Shown: positions 46,406 to 57,107 of the stretch, in pieces | Layout of the letters: each line of letters opens with the position of its first letter | Position numbering within the stretch: the first letter of the stretch is position 1 | Notes under the pieces: generated by a model | Database searches by the model: none | What the model was told of the DNA's origin: nothing | The model's input: only the letters and a program-made list of their open reading frames with translations | Assembly: GCA_973895155.1 (NCBI GenBank) | Contig: OZ316898.1 | Span: forward strand, 19,096,001 to 19,160,000 | DNA from: Marsupella aquatica | Taxonomy: Eukaryota > Marchantiophyta | DNA length: 64,000 nucleotides | Direction: 5' to 3' | Made by a program: the position numbers and the translations under genes

Positions 46406-47295
46406 TTAGCCGTTTCATCCAATTGGTCTACATCCTTTACTTCCTCCGGAATTGCAGCTAAAAAGGTGGATTCTATTGTAAAGCAGTCCTCAACCTCTTC
46501 GTCTTCTTCTTCCAAGTCACCTTCCATTGGTTCTTGCCATAATCCGCTGGGGGGTACCTCTGGTCCAAAGACACTTTCTTCGGTTAGGTCAGTGAGGCAT
46601 TCTAACCAACGTACTTCATCGGCTGACTCCAGTCCACTGTCGTACCCATCTACTTCCCTTATGCTTTTCCTACGGTCATCCTTAGTGTCCCAGGATACCG
46701 TGATAGAGGGGGTCCCGAAAGTGAACTGCTTTTTACCCCAATCTTCTATTACCTCGGCTAGGTACAGCCATGGCCTACCAATCAATAGCCGGAATGACGT
46801 AGGATTTACCGGCTTCATTACTACATAGTTAATGCTAAAGAAGATACCTCCTATCTCTGTCTTGATGCCGGTTAACACTCCCGTGGGAATGACCTGATAT
46901 CCATTGGCCATGTTCAACACTCTTCCAGTCATCTCCGGTGTTAGACCCCACCCTTTTGCTGTTGAATCAATCATAATACATACCCCTGATCCTCCATCGA
47001 TGGGTACCCGTAGTAATAATTCTCCTTGAATCATTAATGGTAATGCTGGGGCTCCTTGATCTTCTTCTATCATTAGTACGTCGGATCTGGTTGCTACCTT
47101 GGGTAATCTCGGCTTGCCGAGAATAGCCTTCCTTAATTGCTTCCGGAAGTACGGGCTATTTTTCAATAGTTGACCTACTGTTGCCGAGACTCTAGATTCT
47201 AGTACATCTTTAGCCAGGTCATAGGGAACAATCGGCTTCTCCTCTGGTGGTGTCTCCGTCTTGGATTCGGCCAGTTTTGCCACGCTAGTCTCCAT
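46312..47295 (-). pseudogene. Gypsy pol N-terminal part: aspartic protease
   Basis: 327 codons. The protease shows VPIDGGSGVCIM with the catalytic Asp at about residue 100 (DGGS in place of the common DTG/DSG), then VLTGIKTEIGG, and the closing INPTSFRLLIGRPWL-type segment. A retroelement protease cleaves Gag-Pol. It shares the frame of gag, but in-frame stops at 47308-47310, 47749-47751 and 47920-47922 separate them. It overlaps the start of the RT ORF in another frame. Confidence 0.82.
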
Positions 47296-47310
47296 AGCTG
47301 TTGGGTCTTA

Positions 47311-47919
47311 CGAAGCAAACAATGCTTTTGCTCGTTTTACATCCTTGGCAATGGCTTCGGTATTCTCCAGGGTTTCTAATTCTCTTAGTTGTTCCTTAAC
47401 ACTAGCCGTAACAGAGGGGTAGAACAACTTAGGATGATCTCGATTGAAGTCGCTATCTTGTGAAGGATTGGTTTCACTGGTGGGCTCATGGCTTACCTGT
47501 ATTGCCGGAGCCCTCCCTTCTCCTTCTGTTGATGTTGACGAAGAGTCGATCTTTTCCTCCGTAACCTTCCCTTTATTTTTGGCCAGCCCATCCCACCTTT
47601 CCTTCCTTCTGGTAGATCGAGTAGAGACCCGGTAGCAATCATGATCTAAATCCTCCTCTGAGAAGGTTGATAGGGCTTCGGCCTCATCATCAGATGGTAC
47701 GAACTCTGCCTCGGCATCCTCTTGCCATCCTAGTTCGATGTGGTTGATTTAAACTCCTCCGGGGGTAGTGCCTGGCGGTAGGATCTTGACCGGCAAAAGT
47801 TTATGATTTGCGGCCAGGCCTGCCAACCAAGTAGGACATTGCCCTAGCATATGACCTTCCTGTCGGCATCCCATACATAGCTGAGCTGGTTGTCCATCAC
47901 CCTGTTTGCGTGCATTCGG
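47311..47919 (-). pseudogene. Gag-pol connector with a third zinc knuckle
   Basis: Beyond the gag stop the same frame reads on and shows a complete CCHC knuckle (CMGCRQEGHMLGQC, 47836-47877), then stops at TAA 47749-47751. A further open part of about 146 codons, acidic and Ser/Thr-rich, ends at TAA 47308-47310. The gag stop falls on the last Cys of the second knuckle, so it is most simply a nonsense mutation. Confidence 0.65.
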
Positions 47920-49305
47920 TCATTCTCTAGCAAAATGGCCAGGTTGACCACAATTATAGCACGCCGCAAATCTTTGCACATTCGGCCTAGGAGGTACTGA
48001 CGGGTTCTGAATAATCCGAGGATACATCTCTCCTGGATTGTTCCTTAACCCTGACCATAGAGATGCAGGTCTGTTGGATAGGTCTCGTGCTCCAGTCTCA
48101 CTGATGCCGAAAACACTATCAGCGGCATCTCCTAAAAAGTACTCTACTTCTCCCTGACATGGTCTGATCTCGGCCACATGCCGAACATGATTAGTATTAA
48201 GCTTAGGACACGCATCTTTATGGTGTCCGGTTTTATAACATAAGGCACACCATACAGAGCTATCCTCCTGTACTACCTTCTTCTTCGGTTTTACCTCTGC
48301 AATGATAGCCTTAAGTTGCTCGGTAAGGGCTATGATGTTATCTAGTGGCTTAGCCTCCAGCTTGACTTTCGTCTTCCCTCTCCTTCTGCCCTTCCTTTTG
48401 GTAGTTTTTTCTTCTTCAGAACTAGAAGATGACTCACTCTTGCTACTCCCACTATCCGAGCTTGACTTATCACTTCTAGACTTCTTAGAATGTTTCTTCT
48501 TCTTATCTTTTTTCTTATGGGGTGATCCCTCTTCTGATGAGGAACTCTCAGACTTAAGCTGTTTCTTCCGGCTTGTGATATCTGCATTAATGTATAATTG
48601 AATATCCTTAATTGCTTCGGCTAAAGTCTCCGGGTTCTCCTTCCTAATTGCAAAACTCATCTTCTGTGGCAAAGCATTCACCAACCATTGAAGTTGCATA
48701 CCTTCAGATGCATTGGTCTTTGTACGTCTTACCAGTTTCTGAAAGCGTTGCAAGAACTTCCTGAAGGATTTGTTCTCCTTGAACCGAAGTCGTCCCAACT
48801 TCAGCACTCCTAGTTCTGAAGTTCCAATTGGTCGAAACTCCTTAACAAAGAGTGTTTTGAAGATATCCCAGATGGCTTGATCTTCCACATCTAATGCTCT
48901 GTACCAAGGCCTAGCCTCACCCTTGAACAGGCCGGGAAGAATCTGCATCTTGATGGCCGATTCTCCATTTGCTGCAGCGGTTCCCTCGAAATCATCCAAC
49001 CATTCGTCCGGATCCTCATCTCCTCTCCCATGAAATGCCTTGTAATGTATGCGCGACCGCTGGCTCAATCTGGTCCCTGGCCTCTCGTCTGGCCGTGCCT
49101 CTGGTTCCCCCATGTCGGTTGGAGACTCACTTCTCCTTACCGACTCTTCTTCTGGTATGTCTTCTTCGACGCCACTTCCAGTTTTGGAGCTACCAGCTCT
49201 TTCTGCCCCTCTCAGTCGCTGTGTATCATGCCACCCGGCGAGCTGCTGCAGTCGAGCTCTCTCCCGTTGAATCACTCTTTCTTCCCTCGGCGTAAGGTCA
49301 GTCAT
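47920..49305 (-). CDS. Gypsy gag polyprotein
   Basis: 461 codons from ATG 49303-49305. The retrotransposon gag (capsid) domain is clear around residues 85-250: DPDEWLDDFEGTA, LPGLFKGEARPWYRAL, FKTLFVKEFRP, SFRKFLQRFQKLVRRT. It is followed by a long Ser/Lys-rich basic region and CCHC knuckles: CALCYKTGHHKDAC (about 353-366) and CYNCGQPGHFARE (from 449), the latter cut before its last Cys by a TGA. Gag forms the particle that packages element RNA. Its ATG lies about 48 bases from the primer site. Confidence 0.88.
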   Translation of the reverse strand: MTDLTPREERVIQRERARLQQLAGWHDTQRLRGAERAGSSKTGSGVEEDIPEEESVRRSESPTDMGEPEARPDERPGTRLSQRSRIHYKAFHGRGDEDPDEWLDDFEGTAAANGESAIKMQILPGLFKGEARPWYRALDVEDQAIWDIFKTLFVKEFRPIGTSELGVLKLGRLRFKENKSFRKFLQRFQKLVRRTKTNASEGMQLQWLVNALPQKMSFAIRKENPETLAEAIKDIQLYINADITSRKKQLKSESSSSEEGSPHKKKDKKKKHSKKSRSDKSSSDSGSSKSESSSSSEEEKTTKRKGRRRGKTKVKLEAKPLDNIIALTEQLKAIIAEVKPKKKVVQEDSSVWCALCYKTGHHKDACPKLNTNHVRHVAEIRPCQGEVEYFLGDAADSVFGISETGARDLSNRPASLWSGLRNNPGEMYPRIIQNPSVPPRPNVQRFAACYNCGQPGHFARE

Positions 49306-49350
49306 TACCTACGCTTCCGTTCTAACTTCATATCTCATGGCTTAAGAAAT

Positions 49351-49370
49351 GCCCCCTCCATCTAGCGCCA
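49351..49370 (-). other. Primer-binding site of the gypsy element
   Basis: On the minus strand TGGCGCTAGATGGAGGGGGC follows the LTR end after four T. It begins TGGCGC like many plant gypsy primer sites, but differs from the tRNA-Asp site at 664. The priming tRNA is not identified. Confidence 0.65.
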
Positions 49371-50286
49371 AAAATGTAGTGCGTCCCATGGCTCCCTAAA
49401 CCCAAGAAACCCCCCAGCTCAAGCCGATTCCCGCAGGTTTCACGCTTGGCGAGGCTATTTCCGCGGCTTAGCGGCATGGGACGCTGCTAACCTTCTACTA
49501 CTACTGTTAACATTTTACACACATATACTGGACAGATCCTTCATCGGGTCATGAGATACGTAGCCGGCCTAATCTAGGCCTTTCCCTGTCTTCCCCTCCG
49601 TCTTGTTAGGTATGTTTGGATTCCGCCGCCGGAATGATCCCCAATAGGCTTGGTTAAGCCGCTAAGACCTCTCTCAGCTCGACACATCCAACTCTCACTC
49701 CCCTGCTTACTTTCCTTCCTTTTGGTTGATGTGGGCACTCTTCACACAAGTTAATGCGACACACAAATAGCAAAATGACTCATTCTGACTGAGTCATACC
49801 ATGCACTTGCCATACAAACAGTACATCTCATACACAAGCTCTGCGAACTAAGCCGTGAGGCCAACTCTATTCAGCTCTTAGGCATGAGGAAACATGAATA
49901 TACACAAGGGTCACTGTATGACTAACCGAGAGCTTCTCGTACTACTTGATCCCAGCCCGGCTGGTGCAAACTAAAAACTTGCTAAAGAAGAGGCTCTGAG
50001 CTCCCTGCTGCCCAGGTACTTATCCTGATAGTGGATCCGCCATTCTTTGCATCGTAAGCCTAATCTACCTAACAGTAATCTACTTGCCCGAATCTACCTA
50101 TGTACAGCAAGGCATGAGCACAAGTGTTGCTCCTACCAGTGGAACCGCAATCCCACTAAGCTAAGTGTCAGGGCCGCTCCTGGTCCTGATCCTAATCCTA
50201 AACTTGGAGATCAGTGCCCGCCCTGCCCACTCACGCCTCCTCCCTCCACGTCCGCCCTCCCTAAAAGGAACGGCGCCCTTGCACCG

Positions 50287-53200
50287 TCATGACACCGGTG
50301 GAGGATCCTTAATGGACGCCCCCAACGCTTCCTCCTTAGCCACTGCCGTAGGTTCATTCTCTGACAGATTACCTGCCCTTGACTGAGTCAACTCTCCATC
50401 GGCCTGACTGGGTCCACCATCGGCGTCGGCATCGGCTCGGGAATCGGTTACGGCCTCAGCCTCGGCTACAGTCTCCCCGGCCTGCTCAAGAGGCGGATCT
50501 GGAATACCGGCCTCATTACTGAGTAGTTCGGCTTGGGCCGCACCACCCCCACCTGTGATGATAGCGGGATCTATTGCCGTATTCATGCCGGAGGATGGTG
50601 CTGGTTCTACCTCCTTGGTCACCACGGCTTGTGGAGTCGGATTACTCCTTGACCCTGAAGGTTTCCGCTTTTTCTTCTTTTCTGGTTTGGCAGTTGGTCC
50701 CTTCCCCTTCCCACTTACTTCCGGCACTGGTGCAGGTGGCGCGGCTTTTTCTTCGGCCAGTACCACTCCTGGTAACTTGGTTGCCCCAATTGGAGTTGGG
50801 CCTGATGAAGACAAGCACTTAAATACTGGGGCTTGTTTCTTCAGCCGCTCCGTTTGGTTGTCGGCCCGCCGCTGGAGGTTCTCCATCTTCCTCATGATTT
50901 CCTCCAACTCCTCATGGGTCTCATCCAGGTCCTTGCGTGCCTCCTCTAGTTCCTTCTGGGCTTCCTCCCGTTCTTGTTTCAAGGTAGTCCTCTCCTCCTG
51001 GGTTGCTCTTAGCTCCTTGTCGAGCTCTGCAATGATGACAGACTCCATCTGGTTCATCTTGGCGTAAGTCTGTTCGAGCATCTCGTCCTTCTCCCTTAGG
51101 TCGGCCTTGAAGCTGGCCGTCAGGGACGCAAGCTCCTGCTGCAGCGCCATAATCCCTTGATAGGATTTCCCTAACTCGGCCTCCTTCTGCTCAAGGGCTC
51201 CGCGGATTTTCTCGAGCTCCCCCTTCAACGCCCATTCCTTTCTTTGGGTCTCCGCCATGGCCCGGCTGTTGGCTGTTATGTGGGCCTCCTCTGTTTTCTT
51301 CAGCTCTTGCTTCCACTTCTCCCTCTCTTTGATCGTGTCGGCCAACTCTCCCTGCGTCTGAGTCAGTTTATCCTTGATATTCTGATTATCAGCCTGCGCG
51401 GTGTCCAACTGCCCCTGCATGATGTTCAGCTCATGCCGTTTAATCCGCAGTTCATCTTGGGCTTTCTTGGCCGCCCTTAGATCTTCAATCTCGGCTTCCA
51501 TCCTCCTAAGCCGCCGAATGACCTCGTCCTTCTTGCTTCTCTCTAAAGCCACCGCTTCTTCTAATTGGTGCTTCTCCAACTGCTCCCTATGGAAAAAGGG
51601 TCCTACCTCCAACTCCTCTCCAAAGATGCCGAGCGCAAGTTCCTCACCATACTCCATGGCTCTATTCTTAGCGTAGGTGGAGTAAGTAGAAGTGATCGGC
51701 ATCGCCCATTGCGGCCTCTACTCCCAAGCCGACTTGCGGATCTCTTCAATCGTGGCTAGAGGTTTGCTTCCTTTTTTGGCTAGCCGCCTGATGTCCTCCG
51801 GCCAATCTCCTCCTGGTAAATCCTTTTCCCTAGCCAGGGCTGCCTCCTCTTCCTGCCTGATTCGCTCCTGAAATTCTTGCACCGTCTGTTTTATGCCGTC
51901 AAAGCTCGGGGGAGCAACATCTGGTGGGGGAGACTCAGGGCTACTCTGCTGGTTGGGGTCCCCTCGCACTACCCTTGGAAGTGTGGGGACAAACCGGCCA
52001 CAGGTCCTTACTCCTGGAACGTGATGGTCCGACCCATAGCCGGAATTATCATGGCTGCAGTCCTCCACTGCCTCCTCTACTTCTTGGACATCCGGCTTCT
52101 CCCTCTCCTCTTCGTCGGTAGGAGCTTCAGGCAATTCTGCCTCAGATTCGGAGCTTGAGATTCCCACATACATTCGAACACCTGGCTTGGATTCCGGCCT
52201 GATTCTCTCCTTGTCTCCAGCAAAGGGGTTTTCTCTTGTGAGCCGGTGTAGGCCTACCTCTGTAGTAGTGTCCTGCATTGTTGCCGTTGCCGTTGTTGTT
52301 GCCGATGCCGATTTCTTTTCTTTCTCCAGTAGTTTCAGCAGACTCTGCATGCCTGGTTGCTGCATCGGCAAGTCCTCCTTCCTGGGCCTAAACACCTGCT
52401 CGATCGTAGGGCTAACAGGTGGTTGAGGCTTCTCAGCCAACGGCCTCGGCGTTGGAGCTTCCTCGGGTGCCCTTACCTGCAAGGGAAGTACTGGGGCAAA
52501 AGTCTGACCTCTGGCATACCGGCATAACAGCGGCATGTGATAGCCAAGCCGCGACACGCTCCCCATGCCGATTACCTGCTGCTCCTCCTTTAAGATCTTC
52601 TTCAATTGGTTGAGGAGGTACCCGTTGTAGTCCCAGCTTGGGTCTGGCCTTTCTGCCAGATAGACCTGTGCCTTGCCAATCTCTGCCCTCGGCAAGTTAC
52701 AATGCATGGTCACCCGCAAGAAGTCGATCATCTCTCCTATGTGCGGGTTGGTGCAGGTGTTCTGGAAGAAGCCATTCTTCGTTGATGGCCCGGGGAACGA
52801 CCGGAACTCCTTGTCAGGCAAGGTCTTCCTGGTATCAACTTTGGTCTTATTGCCTATCGGCAAGCCAAACACTTCGGCAATTACCTTGGGAGTAAGATAG
52901 AAATCCTTCCCATATATCCTCGTGCAATTGGTCTCGGGTTCCCATGACCCCACGAATTCTAATAGGTCTGACTCCGGTACCTCCGGCTTCAGCCATGGTA
53001 ATCTTACAAAGGCCTCTAAGCCGGATCCGGCCATGAAGCCTTGATACTTCTTGGTCTGCATTGCCGTAAAGCATGCATCCTCCTCCCGTGCAAAATGTAG
53101 TTGCACTTCCACCGGTAGGGTTGCCGCCCAGCCCTTCCAGGTGTCATCCCTGGTTGGAATGGCCTTGATGGGATCGACCTCCTCCTCTTCGGCTTCTCCC

Positions 53201-53652
53201 TGCCTCCTGCTCTGTTGCTCGGCTGGCTTCTTTGGTGCCGCCGACCTCGTTCTTTTTGCCGGGGTGGCTTCATCGTTGACGGCTCCCTTCCTCTTCATCT
53301 CTGCTGCCGTGGAGGTTTCTCCTAGCACCGTTGCCTGGGTCCACCTTTCCGTGCTACCCTTTAATTCCCAGTGTATGTCGTTGCAGTTCTTGATGGCCTC
53401 TCGGATGCCGACGACGTTGTCTTTGCAAAACAGAAGATCGTCGAGTTGATTGGAGGTAGGCGTCCACAGGAACTCGTCCTTGATGAGTTCGCCTCCTAAG
53501 AAAGCCGTCTTCTGTAGCTCCCACAATCGAGCGAGCTCCTGCCGTTCTCGAGCTGCCCTTTCTAATTCCTTGTCCTCGTAAGTCTTGATGTACTCAGTTG
53601 CCCGTTCGATCAGGCATCCCCAGAAATGTGCCGCTTGATTGACGTTGCTCAT
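50287..53652 (-). pseudogene. LTR-borne ORF: PMD-like domain plus long coiled coil
   Basis: 1,122 codons from ATG 53650-53652 with a single internal TAG (51718-51720, codon 645); the 3' LTR copy has CAG there. In order: a charged helix (residues 25-50), a basic Lys/Arg patch that could be a nuclear signal (119-142), and a globular part at about 200-360. The globular part's GLEAFVRLPWL...WEPET...LTPKVIAEVFGLPIG pattern resembles the plant mobile domain or the extra ORF of Tat/Ogre elements. Then come Pro-rich and acidic linkers, a coiled coil of about 300 residues (roughly 630-930), and an Ala/Pro/Glu-rich tail. The function is unknown. It is not gag or pol. Confidence 0.75.
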
Positions 53653-54028
53653 ACCCTCCTTAGGTCGATCGTCGGTATCTACTCTCCCCCCGAGTGCTTG
53701 CCTAAGCAGCTGACAGTAGTTGGCCTCCTGTAGTCGTCTGCCTAGTTCGTGCTCGCAAATGAGCCACCATCTCCTGCAAGCGCTCCTTACCCCTCTCCTC
53801 TGCCGGTCCTTCTTCCCGTTGATCCTTCCTAGCCGCCGACTCTTAACGCGCCCTAACCCTAATCAAGTTTTCACCCTCAGCGTCCTTACCTCCGGCCTCG
53901 GCCCGGGTTCCATGGTTGCCCATAATTGTTTATATTTTCCTTGTTTTGTCCCTATACTAAGGTGTTCCTAGGGTGCCTTCCTGCTTTACCCACTTAACTG
54001 GCCGAGTGATTCCTGTCTAGGCATCACA
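53653..54028 (-). promoter_or_regulatory. LTR 5' region upstream of the ORF
   Basis: About 376 bases between the LTR terminus and the ORF start, where an LTR promoter is expected. The minus strand shows a TATAAAC-type sequence about 105 bases in (GGAAAATATAAAC, also kept in the solo LTR). No transcription start can be fixed from sequence. Confidence 0.35.
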
Positions 54029-55651
54029 GGTAGGCCTAAGCAGTGAATAGGTTTTAGGTGTGTGAAGTCCATAGATGGACTACATGTATGGACTATATAT
54101 GAAATCAGACTAATGTTTTGCCCATTTGTGCAGTTGGTGAATGCAGCCTGTGAAAGGAAGATTGCAGGGGTTGTCACATCCTGTGAATGCTTATGAGGAG
54201 GCCCGAAAGCGGAACATAGAGCATAATGTCAGCATTATGCGTGATCTAGGACTGGGGCCAGACTGCATGCTGATGTGTGTGTTAAAATGTCTATTGCAAA
54301 TTTGATTTAGTAGATATATGGAGTTGTCAGGTTCATGTTCTGTTTTCATATTCCAGATTGGTCTCATACTAGTATGGAACCTGTACATAAGTACCATTAT
54401 TACTGTGTTGTAGATTCTGCTTGCATGTATGTTTGATCTGCATTGGTGTATGTTGATGATTGCTTTGTTCCTTAGAGGCCCAACCACACATGTACAACGA
54501 CAGAGAGAAAAGCCTGCATTGGTGAAAGGTACTTCAACTGGAACATTGCCAAAGAGGAGGAGCTCTAGACTATCACAAGTTACCAAGGTGAACATGGCAG
54601 AGTCTGGTGATGATGGCTATGCCAGTGCTGGGTATGACACTAAGGATTCTGACATTGGAGGGTCAGAACCTGAGAGTGAACAACAGGTAATGCTTGAACT
54701 TCATCATCCTAAACCCTAAATCCTTGTCCTTGTTTCAAAGTATTTGTTAATATGCCTACGTTGTCCATGATGTAGGTACAGAAACAAAATCGTGGTCCTA
54801 AGAAGACTGGGCCTAGTGGAGGTGGGCTGGTGAGATGTTGGAAAGACCCAGACACTGGACTGTTATATGAAAGTGAGTGGATTGTACTGATATACCTTTT
54901 CAGTGTGTTTGGAAATTGATATTTTACATTTTCCTCAAATTCACTGAAGTGCTTGGTGGTGTGTGTTTGTTTAGTGGTTCCATCAGCATCTGAAGGCAGA
55001 TCAGGTCAATCTGACGTACTACATTCCAAAGGATCTTCAGGTAATACAAATCTGCTCGTCATGCATATGCAAGTGCATTTGCTCAACTTTTCAATGTACA
55101 TATTTTCTGAGTGAAAGCATGTGTGTGCATTGCAGGCGGGGCCTCTGAGATGCGCAGGGAACGAAGGCATGCTAAGAAGATGTTTGATAATGCTGCCAAA
55201 GTACGAAGGAATCAGGGAGATTTGCCCAAACACATTAAAGTGAGTATTGTACTTTTTTTGAATGTAGATTTAGACATAGATCCTCTCTGTTATTGTGTGT
55301 ATAAAACCTAGACTATGCATAAATTCCAGAGTTATGAATTGACATTGCATGTGAAATGCAGATTTATGACAATGATATTGATGATTCTGATCCCAACAAA
55401 CAGTACTGGTTGGAGGAACTTCGTGGCAATGTACTCAGAATCTTTGATGTATCAAAGCCAAAATGGACTGATCATCCACGAGTTCATATAACCAGTGTGT
55501 GGAAGAACATGGCAGCTGAGTGGGAGTATGTGGGTGGGGAATTTATTGACAACAAATTCCGGAGTCATTGTCGTGGCATATTGAAGAGAGAGCGCCATAA
55601 AATGCATGTTTACTGGAAGAAAGTTTGCAATGAGGATCCAACCAAACCTGG

Positions 55652-57107
55652 TGTGATGCCTAGACAGGAATCACTCGGCCAGTTAAGTGGGTAAAGCAGG
55701 AAGGCACCCTAGGAACACCTTAGTATAGGGACAAAACAAGGAAAATATAAACCATTGGGGCAACCAAGTTACCAGGAGTGGTACTGGCCGAAGAAAAAGC
55801 CGCGCCACCTGCACCAGTGCCGGAAGTAAGTGGGAAGGGGAAGGGACCAGCTGCCGAACCAGAAAAGAAGAAAAAGCGGAAACCTTCAGGGTCAAGGAGT
55901 AATCCGACTCCACAAGCCGTGGTGACCAAGGAGGTAGAACCAGCACCATCCTCCGGCATGAATACGGCAATAGATCCCGCTATCATCACAGGTGGGGGTG
56001 GTGCGGCCCAAGCCGAACTACTCAGTAATGAGGCCGGTATTCCAGATCCGCCTCTTGAGCAGGCCGGGGAGACCATAGCCGAGGCTGAGGCCGTAACCAA
56101 TTCTCGAGCCGATGCCGACGCCGATGGTGGACCCAGTCAGGCCGATGGAGAGTTGACTCAGTCAAGGGCAGGTAATCTGTCAGAGAATGAACCTACGGTA
56201 GTGGCTGAGGAGGAAGCGTTGGGGGCGTCCATTAAGGATCCTCCACCGGTGTCGTGACGGTGCAAGGGCGCCGTTCCTTTTAGGGAGGGCGGACGTGGAG
56301 GGAGGAGGCATGAGTGGGCAGGGCGGGCGCTGATCTCCAAGTTTAGGATCAGGACCAGGCTCCTGCCTTGCTGTACATAGGTAGATTCGGGCAAGTAGAT
56401 TACTGTTAGGTAGATTAGGCTTACGATGCAAAGAATGGCGGATCCACTACCAGGATAAGTACCTGGGCAGCGGGGAGCTCAGGGCCTGGCTCTTCTTTAG
56501 CAAGTTTTTAGTTTGCACCAGCCGGGCTGGGATCAAGTAGTACGAGAAGCTCTCGGTTAGTCATACAGTGACCCTTGTGTATATTCATGTTTCCTCATGC
56601 CTAAGAGCTGAATAGAGTTGGCCTCACGGCTTAGTTCGCAGAGCTTGTGTATGAGATGTACTGTTTGTATGGCAAGTGCATGGTATGACTCAGTCAGAAT
56701 GAGTCATTTTGCTATTTGTGTGTCGCATTAACTTGTGTGAAGAGTGCCCACATCAACCAAAAGGAAGGAAAGTAAGCAGGGGAGTGAGAGTTGGATGTGT
56801 CGAGCTGAGAGAGGTCTTAGCGGCTTAACCAAGCCTATTGGGGATCATTCCGACGGCGGAATCCAAACATACCTAACAAGACGGAGGGGAAGACAAGGGA
56901 AGGCCTAGATTAGGCCGGCTACGTATCTCATGACCCAATGAAGGATCTGTCCAGTATATGTGTGTAAAATGTTAACAATAGTAGTAGAAGGTTAGCAGCG
57001 TCCCATGCCGCTAAGCCGCGGAAACGGCCTCGCCAAGCGTGAAACTTGCGGGAATCGGCTTGAGCTGGGGGGTTTCTTGGGTTTAGGGAGCCATGGGACG
57101 CACCACA
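55652..57107 (+). mobile_element. Solo LTR with internal deletion, inside a CACTA exon
   Basis: It starts TGTGATGCCTAGACAGG and ends GCACCACA, the same termini as the 5' LTR at 49375-54028 but in the opposite orientation. CCTGG flanks it on both sides (55647-55651 and 57108-57112), the 5-bp target duplication of LTR elements. About 3.2 kb of the LTR is missing: AAATATAAAC is joined to the ATTGGGGCAACCA part near the end of the LTR ORF, in a stretch where both sides read (A)ATT-GGGCAACCA, so short homology probably guided the deletion. Confidence 0.85.
55778..56257 (+). pseudogene. C-terminal remnant of the LTR-borne ORF
   Basis: Within the solo LTR, about 159 codons match the last part of the 50287-53652 product (Ala/Pro/Glu-rich tail, ending in DPPPVS) with few changes. 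The PMD-like domain and the coiled coil are gone. The frame extends upstream to the deletion junction without a proper start. Confidence 0.8.

Larger units (their letters stand above)
41832..54028 (-). mobile_element. Ty3/gypsy element with a very long ORF-bearing LTR
   Basis: Read on the minus strand: 5' LTR (54028-49375), primer site, gag, protease, reverse transcriptase, then a deletion that removes the rest of RNase H, the integrase and the 3' LTR start, then a damaged 3' LTR (44759-41832). Termini are TGTGATGCC at one end and GCACCACA/GCACTACA at the other. The reverse transcriptase resembles the Athila/Tat side of plant gypsy elements. Flanks ATCCC (left) and GGTAG (right) do not match, so an end was rearranged. 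The near-identity of the two LTR copies suggests a young insertion. Confidence 0.78.
49375..54028 (-). repeat. 5' LTR of the gypsy element, 4.65 kb
   Basis: It begins TGTGATGCCTAGACAGG at 54028 (minus) and ends CGCACTACA at 49375, next to the primer site. The same termini bound the solo copy at 55652-57107, which has a perfect target duplication, so these are true LTR ends. Inside, in sense orientation, lies the ORF at 50287-53652, flanked by about 376 bases upstream and 912 bases downstream. The unusual length is shared in part by the damaged 3' LTR. Confidence 0.7.

Noticed and set aside
48302-48601. 99-codon Ser/Leu-rich + strand ORF
   Set aside because: Antisense of the Ser/Lys-rich part of gag.
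50230-50300. A polypurine tract and 0.85-kb LTR boundary next to the LTR ORF end
   Set aside because: The purine-rich stretch is suggestive, but the solo copy with a target duplication starts at TGTGATGCC, far upstream, so the longer LTR explains the data better.
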